Part shown: piece after piece, positions 1-6,191 of the stretch | Numbering within the stretch: position 1 is the stretch's first letter | Layout: every line of letters starts with the position of its first letter | DNA from: a candidate division WWE3 bacterium CG22_combo_CG10-13_8_21_14_all_39_12 | Lineage (GTDB): Bacteria; Patescibacteriota; 4484-211; GCA-002791395 | DNA: 9,418 nt | NCBI GenBank assembly: GCA_002771355.1 | Contig: PCSU01000027.1 | Location: 1 to 9,418 of the forward strand | Direction: 5' to 3' | The notes under the pieces: generated by a model | Told to the model about the DNA's origin: nothing | The model's database searches: none | The model's input: only the letters and a program-made list of their open reading frames with translations | Position numbers and translations under genes: made by a program

Positions 1-84
1 CTCCTTTCTTTTCGTGTACTACCTTATTCTAATTGAGGACATTTCTACTTCGCCCAAACAGGACATTATCACTTCGTCGCTACA
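1..84. mobile_element. Probable insertion-sequence right end (IS481-like), element truncated by the window edge
   Basis: The stretch holds two direct copies of a 16-bp unit, GGACATTTCTACTTCG at 37-52 and GGACATTATCACTTCG at 61-76, 13 of 16 identical and 24 bp apart, and then ends in ...GCTACA at 84. Seen from the other strand it begins TGTAGCGACGAAGTG. Repeated GGACATT/ACTTCG-type units at a TGT...ACA end are, from memory, typical of integrase-type (IS481/IS3-like) elements, where they act as transposase-binding sites. No transposase reading frame is visible, so the body would lie to the left. The next feature, the ZIP promoter, starts 16 bp beyond the proposed end. The repeat is directly seen; the family assignment is inference. 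Confidence 0.4.
37..76. repeat. Pair of direct repeats GGACATTNNNACTTCG, 24-bp period
   Basis: Copy 1 is at 37-52 and copy 2 at 61-76. They differ only at the three central positions, and both are preceded by A. The 24-bp period is a little over two helical turns, so both copies lie on nearly the same DNA face, as expected for two protein subunits bound side by side at a transposon end. Confidence 0.7.
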
Positions 85-99
85 TCTTGAAGGTTCTTA

Positions 100-129
100 T
101 TGACAGATGCAACCCAGTTGCAATAATAT
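100..129 (+). promoter_or_regulatory. Sigma70-type promoter of the ZIP-FUR operon
   Basis: A perfect consensus -35 TTGACA (100-105) and a near-consensus -10 TAATAT (124-129) are separated by 18 bp. The predicted transcript start is near 136, only about 8 bases before the ATG at 144. There is no Shine-Dalgarno in that leader, so the mRNA would be almost leaderless. The spacer carries the inverted repeat annotated as operator. Confidence 0.7.
108..122. promoter_or_regulatory. Probable FUR-family operator, inverted repeat TGCAAC-CCA-GTTGCA
   Basis: Perfect 6-bp arms flank a 3-bp centre, lying entirely between the -35 and -10 boxes, where a bound repressor would block RNA polymerase. The second gene of the operon encodes a FUR-family metalloregulator. 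That family usually binds dyad operators of this size overlapping promoters, often its own. The repeat is seen directly; that this particular regulator binds it is inference. Confidence 0.6.
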
Positions 130-143
130 AGTCCACATAAATT

Positions 144-965
144 ATGAATGATGTCGTTGCAGTATTAATATTATCTTTTATTGGGAGTATTTTAGGTTTG
201 TCGGGAGGTATTATATTTGTTTTCAATAAATCATTACGACCTTTCTTAAATAAGTATTCAATTCCATTTGCAGCAGGGATTTTAATTACTGTTTCTATTA
301 TGGGGGTATTGCCAGAGGCTGTTCATATGGCAGGAGACGATGCGTATAGAGTCGTGCTGTTTACGTTTATTGGTGCGTATCTTTTTGAGCACCTCTTTTT
401 TGGGATTCATCATCACGACCATGGAGAAAAAGGTATTCATTACGATACTGCAGTACCCCTCGTAATTATTGGAGATACGATTCATAATTTTATTGATGGT
501 GTTGCGATTTCAGCAACGTATTTAGCAAACCCAGGTTTGGGTATAATTACAGCAATTTCAACGTTTCTTCATGAGGTCCCTCATGAGGTTGGTGATTTTG
601 GAATACTATTAAAATCAGGTTTTTCCAATAAGATGGCTGTTGCTGTGAATGTGTTTTCTGCAGCTGCAACCTTTATTGGTGCGTTGCTCGTTGTGTATTA
701 TCCTCAGAGTGACGCGGTTATTGGTATTCTTCTCGCTATCGCTGCAGGGTTATTTTTATATCTTGGTGCAACAGATTTTTTGCCCCATATATATGAAGAA
801 TCAATTTCAAAATATAAAGCTACAACGTCACTAATTGTTGGTGCTGTTTTAATGGTTATCATGCTTACCTTGATTCCACACGCTGATTCCAATCAAACCC
901 ATAATGAGTCAGCAATTGTAGAGCAGAAAATCCCTACCGGTAGTCTTAAATTGGAATCGTATTAA
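144..965 (+). CDS. ZIP-family divalent metal transporter (probably zinc importer)
   Basis: This 273-residue polytopic membrane protein matches the ZIP family in length and helix count. The paired metal-site helices are intact: HNFIDGVAI at 114-122 (H114, N115, D118) and HEVPHEVGDF at 143-152 (H143, E144, H147, E148). A histidine-rich loop, HHHDHGEKGIH at 89-99, lies between helices 3 and 4, the usual variable cytosolic metal-sensing loop. ZIP proteins move Zn(II), Fe(II) or Mn(II) into the cytosol; zinc is favoured but cannot be fixed from sequence. The C-terminal tail after about residue 248 is polar and shows no motif. A FUR-family regulator follows after 17 bases, surely in the same transcript. 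The start at 144 is chosen because the promoter -10 ends 14 bases upstream; no RBS is visible. Confidence 0.93.
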   Translation: MNDVVAVLILSFIGSILGLSGGIIFVFNKSLRPFLNKYSIPFAAGILITVSIMGVLPEAVHMAGDDAYRVVLFTFIGAYLFEHLFFGIHHHDHGEKGIHYDTAVPLVIIGDTIHNFIDGVAISATYLANPGLGIITAISTFLHEVPHEVGDFGILLKSGFSNKMAVAVNVFSAAATFIGALLVVYYPQSDAVIGILLAIAAGLFLYLGATDFLPHIYEESISKYKATTSLIVGAVLMVIMLTLIPHADSNQTHNESAIVEQKIPTGSLKLESY

Positions 966-982
966 TTAGTCAGAATAAGAAT

Positions 983-1420
983 ATGGTAATGCAGATATCA
1001 GCTGAAAAATTGTGTTTACATCTTAAGTCTCATGGTCGTAGACTTACTAAAGCCAGGCGTGCGGTTATCGAGTATTTATTTAAGGTAAGTGCACCCGTAA
1101 CAGCTGTTGATATTATTGAGAATCTTCATAACAAGGGTTTACAAGTTAATAAGACCACAGTTTATCGAGAGCTTGAGTTTTTAGTAAAGATGAATGTCGT
1201 TAATGAGGTTTCAATTTCCAAGCAGATTATGCATTATGAAGTTTCCCACCTTGATCATCACCACCATTTAGTCTGTGACAAGTGCGGGTGTATTCAAGAA
1301 GTCGATACGAGTGCTGTTGAAATGGAAATGACAAAGCTTGAATCGAGAGTATTGGGATTAGGGTTTAAAATTGACCACCATAATCTTGAATTTTTTGGAA
1401 CATGTGCAGACTGTAAGTAA
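983..1420 (+). CDS. FUR-family metal-responsive transcriptional regulator (Zur-like by context)
   Basis: This 145-residue protein is full length for the family. The N-terminal winged helix (about 10-80) contains the recognition-helix signature NKTTVYRELEFL at 56-67. The C-terminal dimerisation domain has the metal-rich segment H89-L-D-HHHH-LVC, the structural zinc cysteines C98-x2-C101 and C141-x2-C144, and H132/H133 near the end. FUR proteins repress transcription when loaded with their metal. Co-transcription with a ZIP importer and a dyad in the operon promoter suggest a zinc uptake repressor controlling its own operon. Fur, Mur or Nur specificity cannot be excluded. The start could be the ATG at 983 or the one at 989; no good RBS is present at either. 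The gene converges with the downstream methyltransferase, leaving 33 bases between stops. Confidence 0.93.
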   Translation: MVMQISAEKLCLHLKSHGRRLTKARRAVIEYLFKVSAPVTAVDIIENLHNKGLQVNKTTVYRELEFLVKMNVVNEVSISKQIMHYEVSHLDHHHHLVCDKCGCIQEVDTSAVEMEMTKLESRVLGLGFKIDHHNLEFFGTCADCK

Positions 1421-1453
1421 CGTTATTGGTATTCAAAGAAACCAAACGGTGTT

Positions 1454-2197
1454 TTAGGCGGACTGTTTGTATGCTTCCCATAAAGCAATTCCAACTGATA
1501 CTGACAAATTTAATGAATCGACATGAGGGGATTGTGAAATCATTACTTTGGTCCCAATGCTTGATATCTCGTCTGGTAATCCGTGTCCTTCATTTCCAAA
1601 CACCAAACTTTTGAGTCCACTAAACGTAGTTTCAGAAAGTTTTTTTGCGTCTTGGTCTAAAACAAATGGATATAAGTTATGGTTTTTGTGAGCGCGATGA
1701 TATTCTGTGTAGTTATCAAAGTATTCAAAATTAACCCGAAACAAACTGCCCATCGCAGAACGTACAGCTCTGGGGTCAAAGATATCTGCGGCAGGCCGGA
1801 TGATTGCAAGGTTATATACGTTAAATGCTGCCATGGCCCTAATAATAGTTCCAATGTTTCCCATGTCCCTCGGTTCAACCAATACTAAATGGTCTTTATT
1901 TTTTTCGAGCTCACTGTAGTATTTTTCAAAAGCGCCAACGGCATACGTGTTCTCTTTTGTTGCAACTCTGTCTATGAGTTTTCCATTGAATTCGTAGGGA
2001 ATATCTTCTCTTCTACAAATTTCCATACATTCACCAACAACTGCGTTATCTTTAGCCTCATCCATAAATACAACTTTTAGCGCCTTGTCTGGCATCATTT
2101 TAAGTAAATCAAGTGTAGGGTAAATCCCAAACGTAAATGAATATTTGAATTTTTTGTTATATGTTTTAAATGCTGGTGAGAATCGTTTTTCGGACAT
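1454..2197 (-). CDS. SpoU/TrmH-family RNA 2'-O-ribose methyltransferase (SPOUT fold)
   Basis: The enzyme transfers a methyl group from S-adenosylmethionine to a ribose 2'-OH of rRNA or tRNA. Taken from the ATG at 2197 it has 247 residues, normal for the family. An N-terminal substrate-binding part (1-100) precedes the knotted catalytic domain with all three motifs: EPRDMGNIGTIIRAM at 108-122 (N114 and catalytic R120), VFGNEGHGL at 199-207, and DSLNLSVSVGIALWE at 227-241, which forms the cofactor-binding knot. The reading frame stays open to an ATG at 2284, but those 29 extra residues are unlike the family, and a TATAAT box lies inside them, so 2197 is preferred. The target nucleotide is not predictable; RlmB-like rRNA and TrmH-like tRNA activities are both possible. 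Confidence 0.9.
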   Translation of the reverse strand: MSEKRFSPAFKTYNKKFKYSFTFGIYPTLDLLKMMPDKALKVVFMDEAKDNAVVGECMEICRREDIPYEFNGKLIDRVATKENTYAVGAFEKYYSELEKNKDHLVLVEPRDMGNIGTIIRAMAAFNVYNLAIIRPAADIFDPRAVRSAMGSLFRVNFEYFDNYTEYHRAHKNHNLYPFVLDQDAKKLSETTFSGLKSLVFGNEGHGLPDEISSIGTKVMISQSPHVDSLNLSVSVGIALWEAYKQSA

Positions 2198-2216
2198 GAT
2201 GAACTGCGTTTCTTTA

Positions 2217-2222
2217 ATTATA
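2217..2222 (-). promoter_or_regulatory. -10 box (TATAAT) of the RNA methyltransferase gene
   Basis: A perfect TATAAT lies on the minus strand 19 bases before the ATG at 2197, giving a predicted transcript start about 12 bases upstream of that codon. No convincing -35 is present; CTTTTT at 17 bp is the best. No Shine-Dalgarno occurs in the short leader. This box is the main argument for the shorter protein start. Confidence 0.5.
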
Positions 2223-2275
2223 CGCCTTTGTGACAAGGGAAAAAGTCTCTCGTTTAGAAAATAATTGATACTTAG

Positions 2276-2284
2276 TGCTAACAT
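2276..2284 (+). promoter_or_regulatory. Candidate extended -10 (TGCTAACAT) for the 170-aa membrane protein
   Basis: TGC followed by TAACAT fits an extended -10 element, which can work without a good -35; none is seen. The predicted start is near 2291, only 3 bases before the ATG at 2294. If that is right, the GAGGT at 2285-2289 would not be in the mRNA as a ribosome-binding site. Weak evidence. Confidence 0.3.
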
Positions 2285-2293
2285 GAGGTCAAT

Positions 2294-2806
2294 ATGAGCG
2301 ATGTAGCATTAAAGACAACAGATAGTTCAAAGAATAGTCAGTTTAAAGACTGTACCATCGATGGTGGTGCTGATGTGTCTGGTGAAGGACATAAGTTTGT
2401 AAATAGCTCATTTATTGAAAGAGGAAAGAAGTTAGCCTCAGATTCGCTTGCTGACACGATTCAGAAACTTGGAACTTTGGGAATAATTTCGTTTATTATG
2501 GCTAATTATGCGTTGAAAATTTTGCCATCAGTTAATTTTGAAACAGAACCGATAAAGGGAGCATATTTATCATTTTTAGCTGCAGCATTTCTTTTGTTCA
2601 CGGGTTGGATTTACAAACTTAAGGTAAAAGAAGAATCTTCACGGGTGGTTGCGGCTCTTGAAGTTTTAAAAGAGATCTATAACCGACTTGCCGAACAGAC
2701 AGGAAAGACAGATAAGGATCAAACTGTATCAATTACGATGACGATCGACAACTTGCCTCAAAAAATTGCAGAGGTGATAAAAAATACTGTTGACCAATCA
2801 CGCTAA
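2294..2806 (+). CDS. Unrecognised two-helix membrane protein, 170 aa
   Basis: No family is recognised. The polar, Gly/Ser-rich N-terminus (about 10-42) has two short similar stretches, SQFKDCTIDG (15-24) and HKFVNSSFIE (33-42), reminiscent of the F-x-N/D-C/S-x-F/I rungs of beta-helix or pentapeptide-like proteins. Two hydrophobic helices follow, about 58-78 and 88-108, with a short acidic loop between them. A long charged amphipathic helix (about 110-135) and a soluble tail end the protein. The hairpin topology would put both termini on the same side of the membrane. The gene is divergent from the methyltransferase, and its last 4 bases overlap the convergent glycosidase gene. A GAGGT 4 bases before the ATG may be a ribosome-binding site. 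It could be a small membrane anchor for a partner, but no function is assigned. Confidence 0.75.
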   Translation: MSDVALKTTDSSKNSQFKDCTIDGGADVSGEGHKFVNSSFIERGKKLASDSLADTIQKLGTLGIISFIMANYALKILPSVNFETEPIKGAYLSFLAAAFLLFTGWIYKLKVKEESSRVVAALEVLKEIYNRLAEQTGKTDKDQTVSITMTIDNLPQKIAEVIKNTVDQSR

Positions 2807-3903
2807 TTTAGGAGTGCTTTAATCGTATCCCAGTAAAATGGTTCATTATGGATTTGTTTTTGGAAATACCACCACTCAGATCCCCAAAAGTACAAATCAC
2901 TAAATCCTGATTTTTGCGCATAGTTTAACGTATCAATAAACAACTCTCGGGACATGGTTTTATCGGCCTCTTCTTTTGACAATGCCACATTTGGTCCTGG
3001 TCCCCATGGTTCTGCTTGAAGCTCAGTTACAATTACTTTTTGGTAGGGAACGCCAACAAGATCTGCTTTAATTTTGTAGGTCCAATGAGCTAGTGGATAT
3101 TGAAAATAAATAGATCTACCCAAAAATACACCCCAAAAGTCGTACCAAATTCTTCTATACATTGATACCCCTAGATAATCGCCGGATAAATAGGTGGGTA
3201 ACCACACGCCACCTTCACCACTATCTTGAACAAGAACGGGCCTATCATCAAGTTCCCTAACAATACTAATCTCGTTTTGTAAAACACTCCACTTTATATC
3301 TCCTGCACAATCACCAAATGGGAAAAATGGTTCATTTTCTACTTGCCACATAGCAATGTTTTCGTAATCTTTAAGTTCAATAACGGTCTGTTTTACAAAC
3401 TCATACACTTCGCTATCACGGGCTGCTTCTTCTTTAATCTCCTCCCACCACGTTGGTTCAAAACATTCAGGGTAACGAACCTGTTTTCGCCCTGTAATTA
3501 ATATGACTGGAATATCTCGTTTTTTTGCTTCATCAAGTTGCCATTTGATAATACTAAAGTCATATTCATCGCGATTGGGTTCGCTATCTTCCCAATATGC
3601 AACAAGACGTAAATTCTTTACGCCCAAGTCATCCAAGATCGCAATATATGTTTCTTTCCAACCCAATCCAAGTTCGGTTGCATACTTGTGGCTAAATGTT
3701 GTTCCATAGGTAATGTCATTTGAAACGTGAGGTCGGAGAATGAAAAAGAGGATTAATGGAGACAAGAGTGTAACTAGTAACACGTAACTAGTAATGCGGA
3801 CAATGCGAATTGCAAACAACTTTTTCAATAACAACACGGATGATTTGAGTTGAGAACGAACAGACACTAAACGTTTTTGTTTTGTTTTGTGGGCAGTGGG
3901 CAT
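2803..3903 (-). CDS. Membrane-anchored clan GH-A glycoside hydrolase (cellulase/GH5-like TIM barrel)
   Basis: A basic N-terminus (1-35) and a single hydrophobic helix at about 36-57, with no cleavage site visible, suggest a type II anchor with the catalytic domain outside. The domain (about 65-366) reads as a (beta/alpha)8 barrel: an early strand at LGVKNLRLVAYWEDSEP (93-109), the acid/base loop QVENEPF (187-193, N190-E191), and the nucleophile strand VTELQAEPW (292-300, E294), followed by an aromatic-rich end, LYFWGSEWWYF. The Asn-Glu acid/base plus a second Glu one barrel strand-pair later is diagnostic of clan GH-A. The exact family and substrate are uncertain: GH5, GH2-like or an unclassified branch are all possible. 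It begins 30 bases after the GH1 gene stops and is probably co-transcribed with it. Confidence 0.8.
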   Translation of the reverse strand: MPTAHKTKQKRLVSVRSQLKSSVLLLKKLFAIRIVRITSYVLLVTLLSPLILFFILRPHVSNDITYGTTFSHKYATELGLGWKETYIAILDDLGVKNLRLVAYWEDSEPNRDEYDFSIIKWQLDEAKKRDIPVILITGRKQVRYPECFEPTWWEEIKEEAARDSEVYEFVKQTVIELKDYENIAMWQVENEPFFPFGDCAGDIKWSVLQNEISIVRELDDRPVLVQDSGEGGVWLPTYLSGDYLGVSMYRRIWYDFWGVFLGRSIYFQYPLAHWTYKIKADLVGVPYQKVIVTELQAEPWGPGPNVALSKEEADKTMSRELFIDTLNYAQKSGFSDLYFWGSEWWYFQKQIHNEPFYWDTIKALLN

Positions 3904-3933
3904 GTGTTCTACAAAATTATTTTCTTGTTAATA

Positions 3934-5130
3934 TTAGTGTACCGTAACGCGATTCTCTTTGCATACCTTAGAATAGTAGTCAAATGATGGTCGGGGTATT
4001 CTTTCAAGGTCATTCCCGCGATCAATTTCAACTAGTCCAAATCGAGGCCAAAATCCTTCATGCCATTCATAATTGTCCATGAGAGACCAGTGGAAATATC
4101 CTCTCATGTCACAACCCTCAGCCTGAGCTTGCCCAACAGCCATTAACATATCTCGAATAAATTGTGTGCGGTACTTATCAGTGGAATCTGCCAACCCATT
4201 TTCAGTAATATAAAGAGGTACGTTATATTTTTTGAGTTTATGCAAAAGATAGGTGAGACCAGGGGGATTAATCCACCAACCCATATCACTTACGTAATCA
4301 GTTGGGCTATCGTCTTTAAAGTTTCGAATTCGTTTGGTGAAATAATAGTTAAGGCCAATAAAATCTAGGGTGTTTACCAGTGGGACAAGGTAAAAGTCGT
4401 CGTTTAAAAAATTAACAATCCACGCCGTGGCTTTATCCCACAGGTGTGATCCCGTTGGATCTGTTTCGTACCATACCATTTGTTTTGAAATTCCAATGGG
4501 AGCATTGCACACGTTTTTTATGGTTCTATATGCCTTTTTGTGAGCGCGCATCATGTTAACTTGAGAAATAAACGATAAGAAAACATTACGTTTATTGGGT
4601 GGCCACGTCCCGTCGGTGTATGACTTTAGTGCAAAAACCTGTGGCTCATTTAAGGTAATGAAGGAGTCAACATATTCTGCAAATTTTTCAGCACAGAGTT
4701 TGGCATATTGTTCAAACAGGTGCGGTGAATTCCAGTACGTCCAGCCTCCTTTTTGGGCAAACCACTGAGGGTTGGTGAAATGATGAAGTGTTACAAATGT
4801 TTTGAGACCTTTAGACTGTGCATTTTTGAGTAGCTCTTGGTAGTGAGTTATCGCTTCGTTCGAAAAAGTTCCATGGGTTGGTTCAATCCGTGCCCACTCT
4901 ATAGAAAGTCGAATGGCATTAAGATTATGATCAACTGCAATTTTAAAATCCTTTTCGTATCGATTATAAAAATCACATGCTTCGTTTGAGGCATCTCGAG
5001 GGAATTCCTCAGAATCTTTTTTGTTCTGTTCCCATTTCCACCAATCACTGTTTATATTATTACCTTCCGTCTGATGGGCAGAAATAGAGGCGCCCCATAA
5101 AAATCCAGCAGGGAAATTATGCACATCCAT
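3934..5130 (-). CDS. Family 1 glycoside hydrolase (beta-glucosidase/beta-galactosidase type)
   Basis: It hydrolyses terminal beta-linked sugars with retention of configuration, in the cytosol; no signal peptide is present. GH1 landmarks are complete: FLWGASISAHQTEG at 10-23 (Q20 in the sugar-binding subsite), RLSIEWARIEP (74-84), LHHFTNPQW (115-123), acid/base TLNEP (159-163, E162), nucleophile YITENG (307-312, E310), and GYFHWSLMDNYEWHEGF (344-360, with E355 and W356 contacting the sugar). At 398 residues it is shorter than the usual 440-480, with trimmed loops mostly after residue 180. This is consistent with compact genomes and does not break the active site. A membrane-anchored GH-A hydrolase follows 30 bases downstream, suggesting stepwise breakdown of one beta-glycan. 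Substrate specificity cannot be read here; a phospho-glycosidase is unlikely without a PTS nearby. Confidence 0.93.
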   Translation of the reverse strand: MDVHNFPAGFLWGASISAHQTEGNNINSDWWKWEQNKKDSEEFPRDASNEACDFYNRYEKDFKIAVDHNLNAIRLSIEWARIEPTHGTFSNEAITHYQELLKNAQSKGLKTFVTLHHFTNPQWFAQKGGWTYWNSPHLFEQYAKLCAEKFAEYVDSFITLNEPQVFALKSYTDGTWPPNKRNVFLSFISQVNMMRAHKKAYRTIKNVCNAPIGISKQMVWYETDPTGSHLWDKATAWIVNFLNDDFYLVPLVNTLDFIGLNYYFTKRIRNFKDDSPTDYVSDMGWWINPPGLTYLLHKLKKYNVPLYITENGLADSTDKYRTQFIRDMLMAVGQAQAEGCDMRGYFHWSLMDNYEWHEGFWPRFGLVEIDRGNDLERIPRPSFDYYSKVCKENRVTVH

Positions 5131-5137
5131 TATCTGT

Positions 5138-5166
5138 ATAGTAAATCCTAATGATCAATAAGTAAA
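5138..5166 (-). promoter_or_regulatory. Candidate promoter of the glycosidase pair, leaderless geometry
   Basis: On the minus strand TTTACT (5166-5161) is followed after 17 bp by TACTAT (5143-5138), then only 7 bases (5137-5131) before the ATG at 5130. The transcript would start at or next to the start codon. The only upstream AGGA is about 15 bases before the ATG, too far for a usual Shine-Dalgarno and upstream of the predicted start. Confidence 0.4.
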
Positions 5167-5177
5167 TCATAGTAAAT
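5140..5177. repeat. Three AGTAAAT direct repeats over the GH1 promoter
   Basis: AGTAAAT occurs at 5140-5146, 5161-5167 and 5171-5177, with spacings of 21 and 10 bp, that is two and one helical turns. The first copy overlaps the -10 box and the second the -35 box of the candidate GH1 promoter. In-phase repeats over a promoter may be binding sites for a regulator, but the sequence is AT-rich and part of the similarity comes from the promoter elements themselves. Confidence 0.35.
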
Positions 5178-5197
5178 TAAGGGTGAGTTGTGGAGTG

Positions 5198-5226
5198 TTG
5201 CGAACAACAATTGACTTTTGTACAAT
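5198..5226 (+). promoter_or_regulatory. Candidate promoter of the SPFH gene, leaderless geometry
   Basis: TTGCGA (5198-5203), a 17-bp spacer and TACAAT (5221-5226) are followed by 6 bases and an ATG at 5233, so transcription should start at that codon. The same arrangement recurs before the PEGA gene. A competing reading, TTGACT (5211-5216) with GATTAT (5235-5240), has an 18-bp spacer and would start transcription further in; it cannot be ruled out. Confidence 0.5.
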
Positions 5227-5232
5227 CTTTCT

Positions 5233-5325
5233 ATGATTATGGGAGGAACAAATAATGTTCAAAGTTTTATTCGAACAATCGTATTTCTTATAGCATTTCT
5301 TCTTGTTGGTGGGCTTTCTTTGTGA
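5233..5325 (+). CDS. Displaced N-terminal membrane helix of the SPFH gene (30-aa frame)
   Basis: ATG at 5233 opens a 30-residue frame whose second half is a strong hydrophobic helix, TIVFLIAFLLVGGLSL, ending at a TGA (5323-5325) that overlaps the GTG used to open the main SPFH frame. One extra T in the TTTCTTTG run at 5315-5322 would join the two and give a smooth second membrane segment, ...VGGLSFVIGTVPFIP. In the main frame, by contrast, the sequence upstream of the GTG is Ser/Cys/Trp-rich and unlike a protein start. The promoter also points to 5233. I therefore read it as the broken-off start of the slipin gene; a separate translationally coupled mini-protein is the alternative. Confidence 0.5.
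   Translation: MIMGGTNNVQSFIRTIVFLIAFLLVGGLSL
5241..5293 (+). promoter_or_regulatory. Shine-Dalgarno plus 12-codon ORF inside the SPFH leader
   Basis: GGGAGGAA at 5241-5248 is one of the two best Shine-Dalgarno matches in the window and sits 8 bases (from GGAGG) before an ATG at 5255. That ATG opens only MFKVLFEQSYFL and stops at 5293, in a frame different from both SPFH frames. It could be a leader peptide or a chance match. Confidence 0.3.
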
Positions 5326-6143
5326 TTGGGACTGTTCCCTTCATCCCATCTAATACGCAGGTTGGGATTATGGTGAGTTTTGTAACACTACCTCTTGCTC
5401 TGTGGATTAGTTGGATTGTCGCAAAGATGTTTTATATTTTGCCTGAGTGGGAGCGTATGGTTTTGTTGCGATTGGGGAAATTTTCAGGGGTACATGGACC
5501 AGGGTTTTTTATTGTGCCACCCTTTATTTTTTCGGTAGCAAGTATATTAGATATTCGTATTATGACTCAGCAGGTGGAGGCAACAGCAACACTAACCAAA
5601 GACAATGTTCCAACTCGCGTTACTGCTGCGCTTGAGTATGAGATTGTTGATCCTCAAAAGGCTGTTATTCAGGTCTCTAATTTTTTAAACACCATTATTT
5701 GGCTTTCGACCGAAGCCTTAAAGAACACAATCGGAAGCATGGATTTAAAGGAGCTTCTCAGTAATCGAGATGAAATAGCAGCGCAGTTACGTGAGCAAAT
5801 TGATGATTCAGCAAATAGCTATGGAATTAATGTACGAGCTGTCCGGTTGACCGATATTGATACACCACCAGAACTAATTGAAGAACTTGCTGTCATTGCT
5901 CGGGCCAGGCGTGCAGCAGAAGCAAAGCAAATTCAGGCACATGCAGAAGTTATGGTTGCCCAAAAAATTGCTGAAGCAAGTGAGATATTATCAAAAACAG
6001 AAGGTGGATTTAGACTTCGTGAGATTCAAAACATATCTGAAATATCAAAGGAAGAATCATCAACTATAATTATTTATCCTTTCAATAGTGATGATGGCAA
6101 AAATCTTGCTCATGTTGCAACTGCTCGCGCTGACTTAAGCTAA
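5322..6143 (+). CDS. SPFH/Band 7 slipin-like membrane scaffold protein
   Basis: Slipins assemble into large membrane-bound rings or cages that organise membrane microdomains and associated proteases. This frame has 273 residues. A hydrophobic segment at about 12-38 is followed by the hallmark PEWERMVLLRLGKFSGVHGPGFFIVPPF (41-68), the SPFH core to about 200 with DIDTPPELIEELA (178-190), and an Ala/Glu-rich coiled-coil with A-R-A-R-R-A-A-E-A-K typical of slipins (193-222). The tail STIIIYPFNSDDG resembles the usual C-terminal strand. The only available start in frame is GTG at 5322, overlapping the stop of a 30-codon frame that supplies another membrane helix, so the gene looks frameshifted at its 5' end. 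No NfeD partner gene is adjacent. The downstream gene starts about 80 bases later with its own promoter. Confidence 0.88.
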   Translation: MIGTVPFIPSNTQVGIMVSFVTLPLALWISWIVAKMFYILPEWERMVLLRLGKFSGVHGPGFFIVPPFIFSVASILDIRIMTQQVEATATLTKDNVPTRVTAALEYEIVDPQKAVIQVSNFLNTIIWLSTEALKNTIGSMDLKELLSNRDEIAAQLREQIDDSANSYGINVRAVRLTDIDTPPELIEELAVIARARRAAEAKQIQAHAEVMVAQKIAEASEILSKTEGGFRLREIQNISEISKEESSTIIIYPFNSDDGKNLAHVATARADLS

Positions 6144-6191
6144 AACATTTCTCATAGTCTCTTAATGTATTTTAAAATGTGTTTTGTTGTA

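Noticed and set aside
1421..1453. Possible bidirectional terminator between the converging FUR and methyltransferase genes (AAAC-GGT-GTTT hairpin)
   Set aside because: The stem is only 4 bp, or slightly longer with a bulge, and no T-run follows on either strand.
1958..1970. Extra GTTGCAAC octamers (also near 6115 and 7758) resembling half of the FUR-type dyad
   Set aside because: They lie inside coding regions and lack the spaced two-arm structure; probably codon coincidence.
2198..2284. 29-residue N-terminal extension of the methyltransferase
   Set aside because: A TATAAT box sits inside it, there is no RBS at 2284, and the residues do not resemble the family; the start at 2197 is better.
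5316..5325. Programmed -1 ribosomal frameshift in the SPFH gene
   Set aside because: The T TCT TTG site does not fit the X XXY YYZ rule and I saw no stimulatory hairpin; indel or reinitiation is simpler.
5323..5325. TGA read as glycine (alternative code known in some Patescibacteria)
   Set aside because: Reading through gives a frame with no slipin similarity, and other genes here stop normally at TGA, for example at 8494.
6144..6190. Inverted AAAACATT / AATGTATTTT arms after the SPFH gene
   Set aside because: The arms are A/T-only with a mismatch and a long loop, and there is no GC stem, so this is poor as a terminator.
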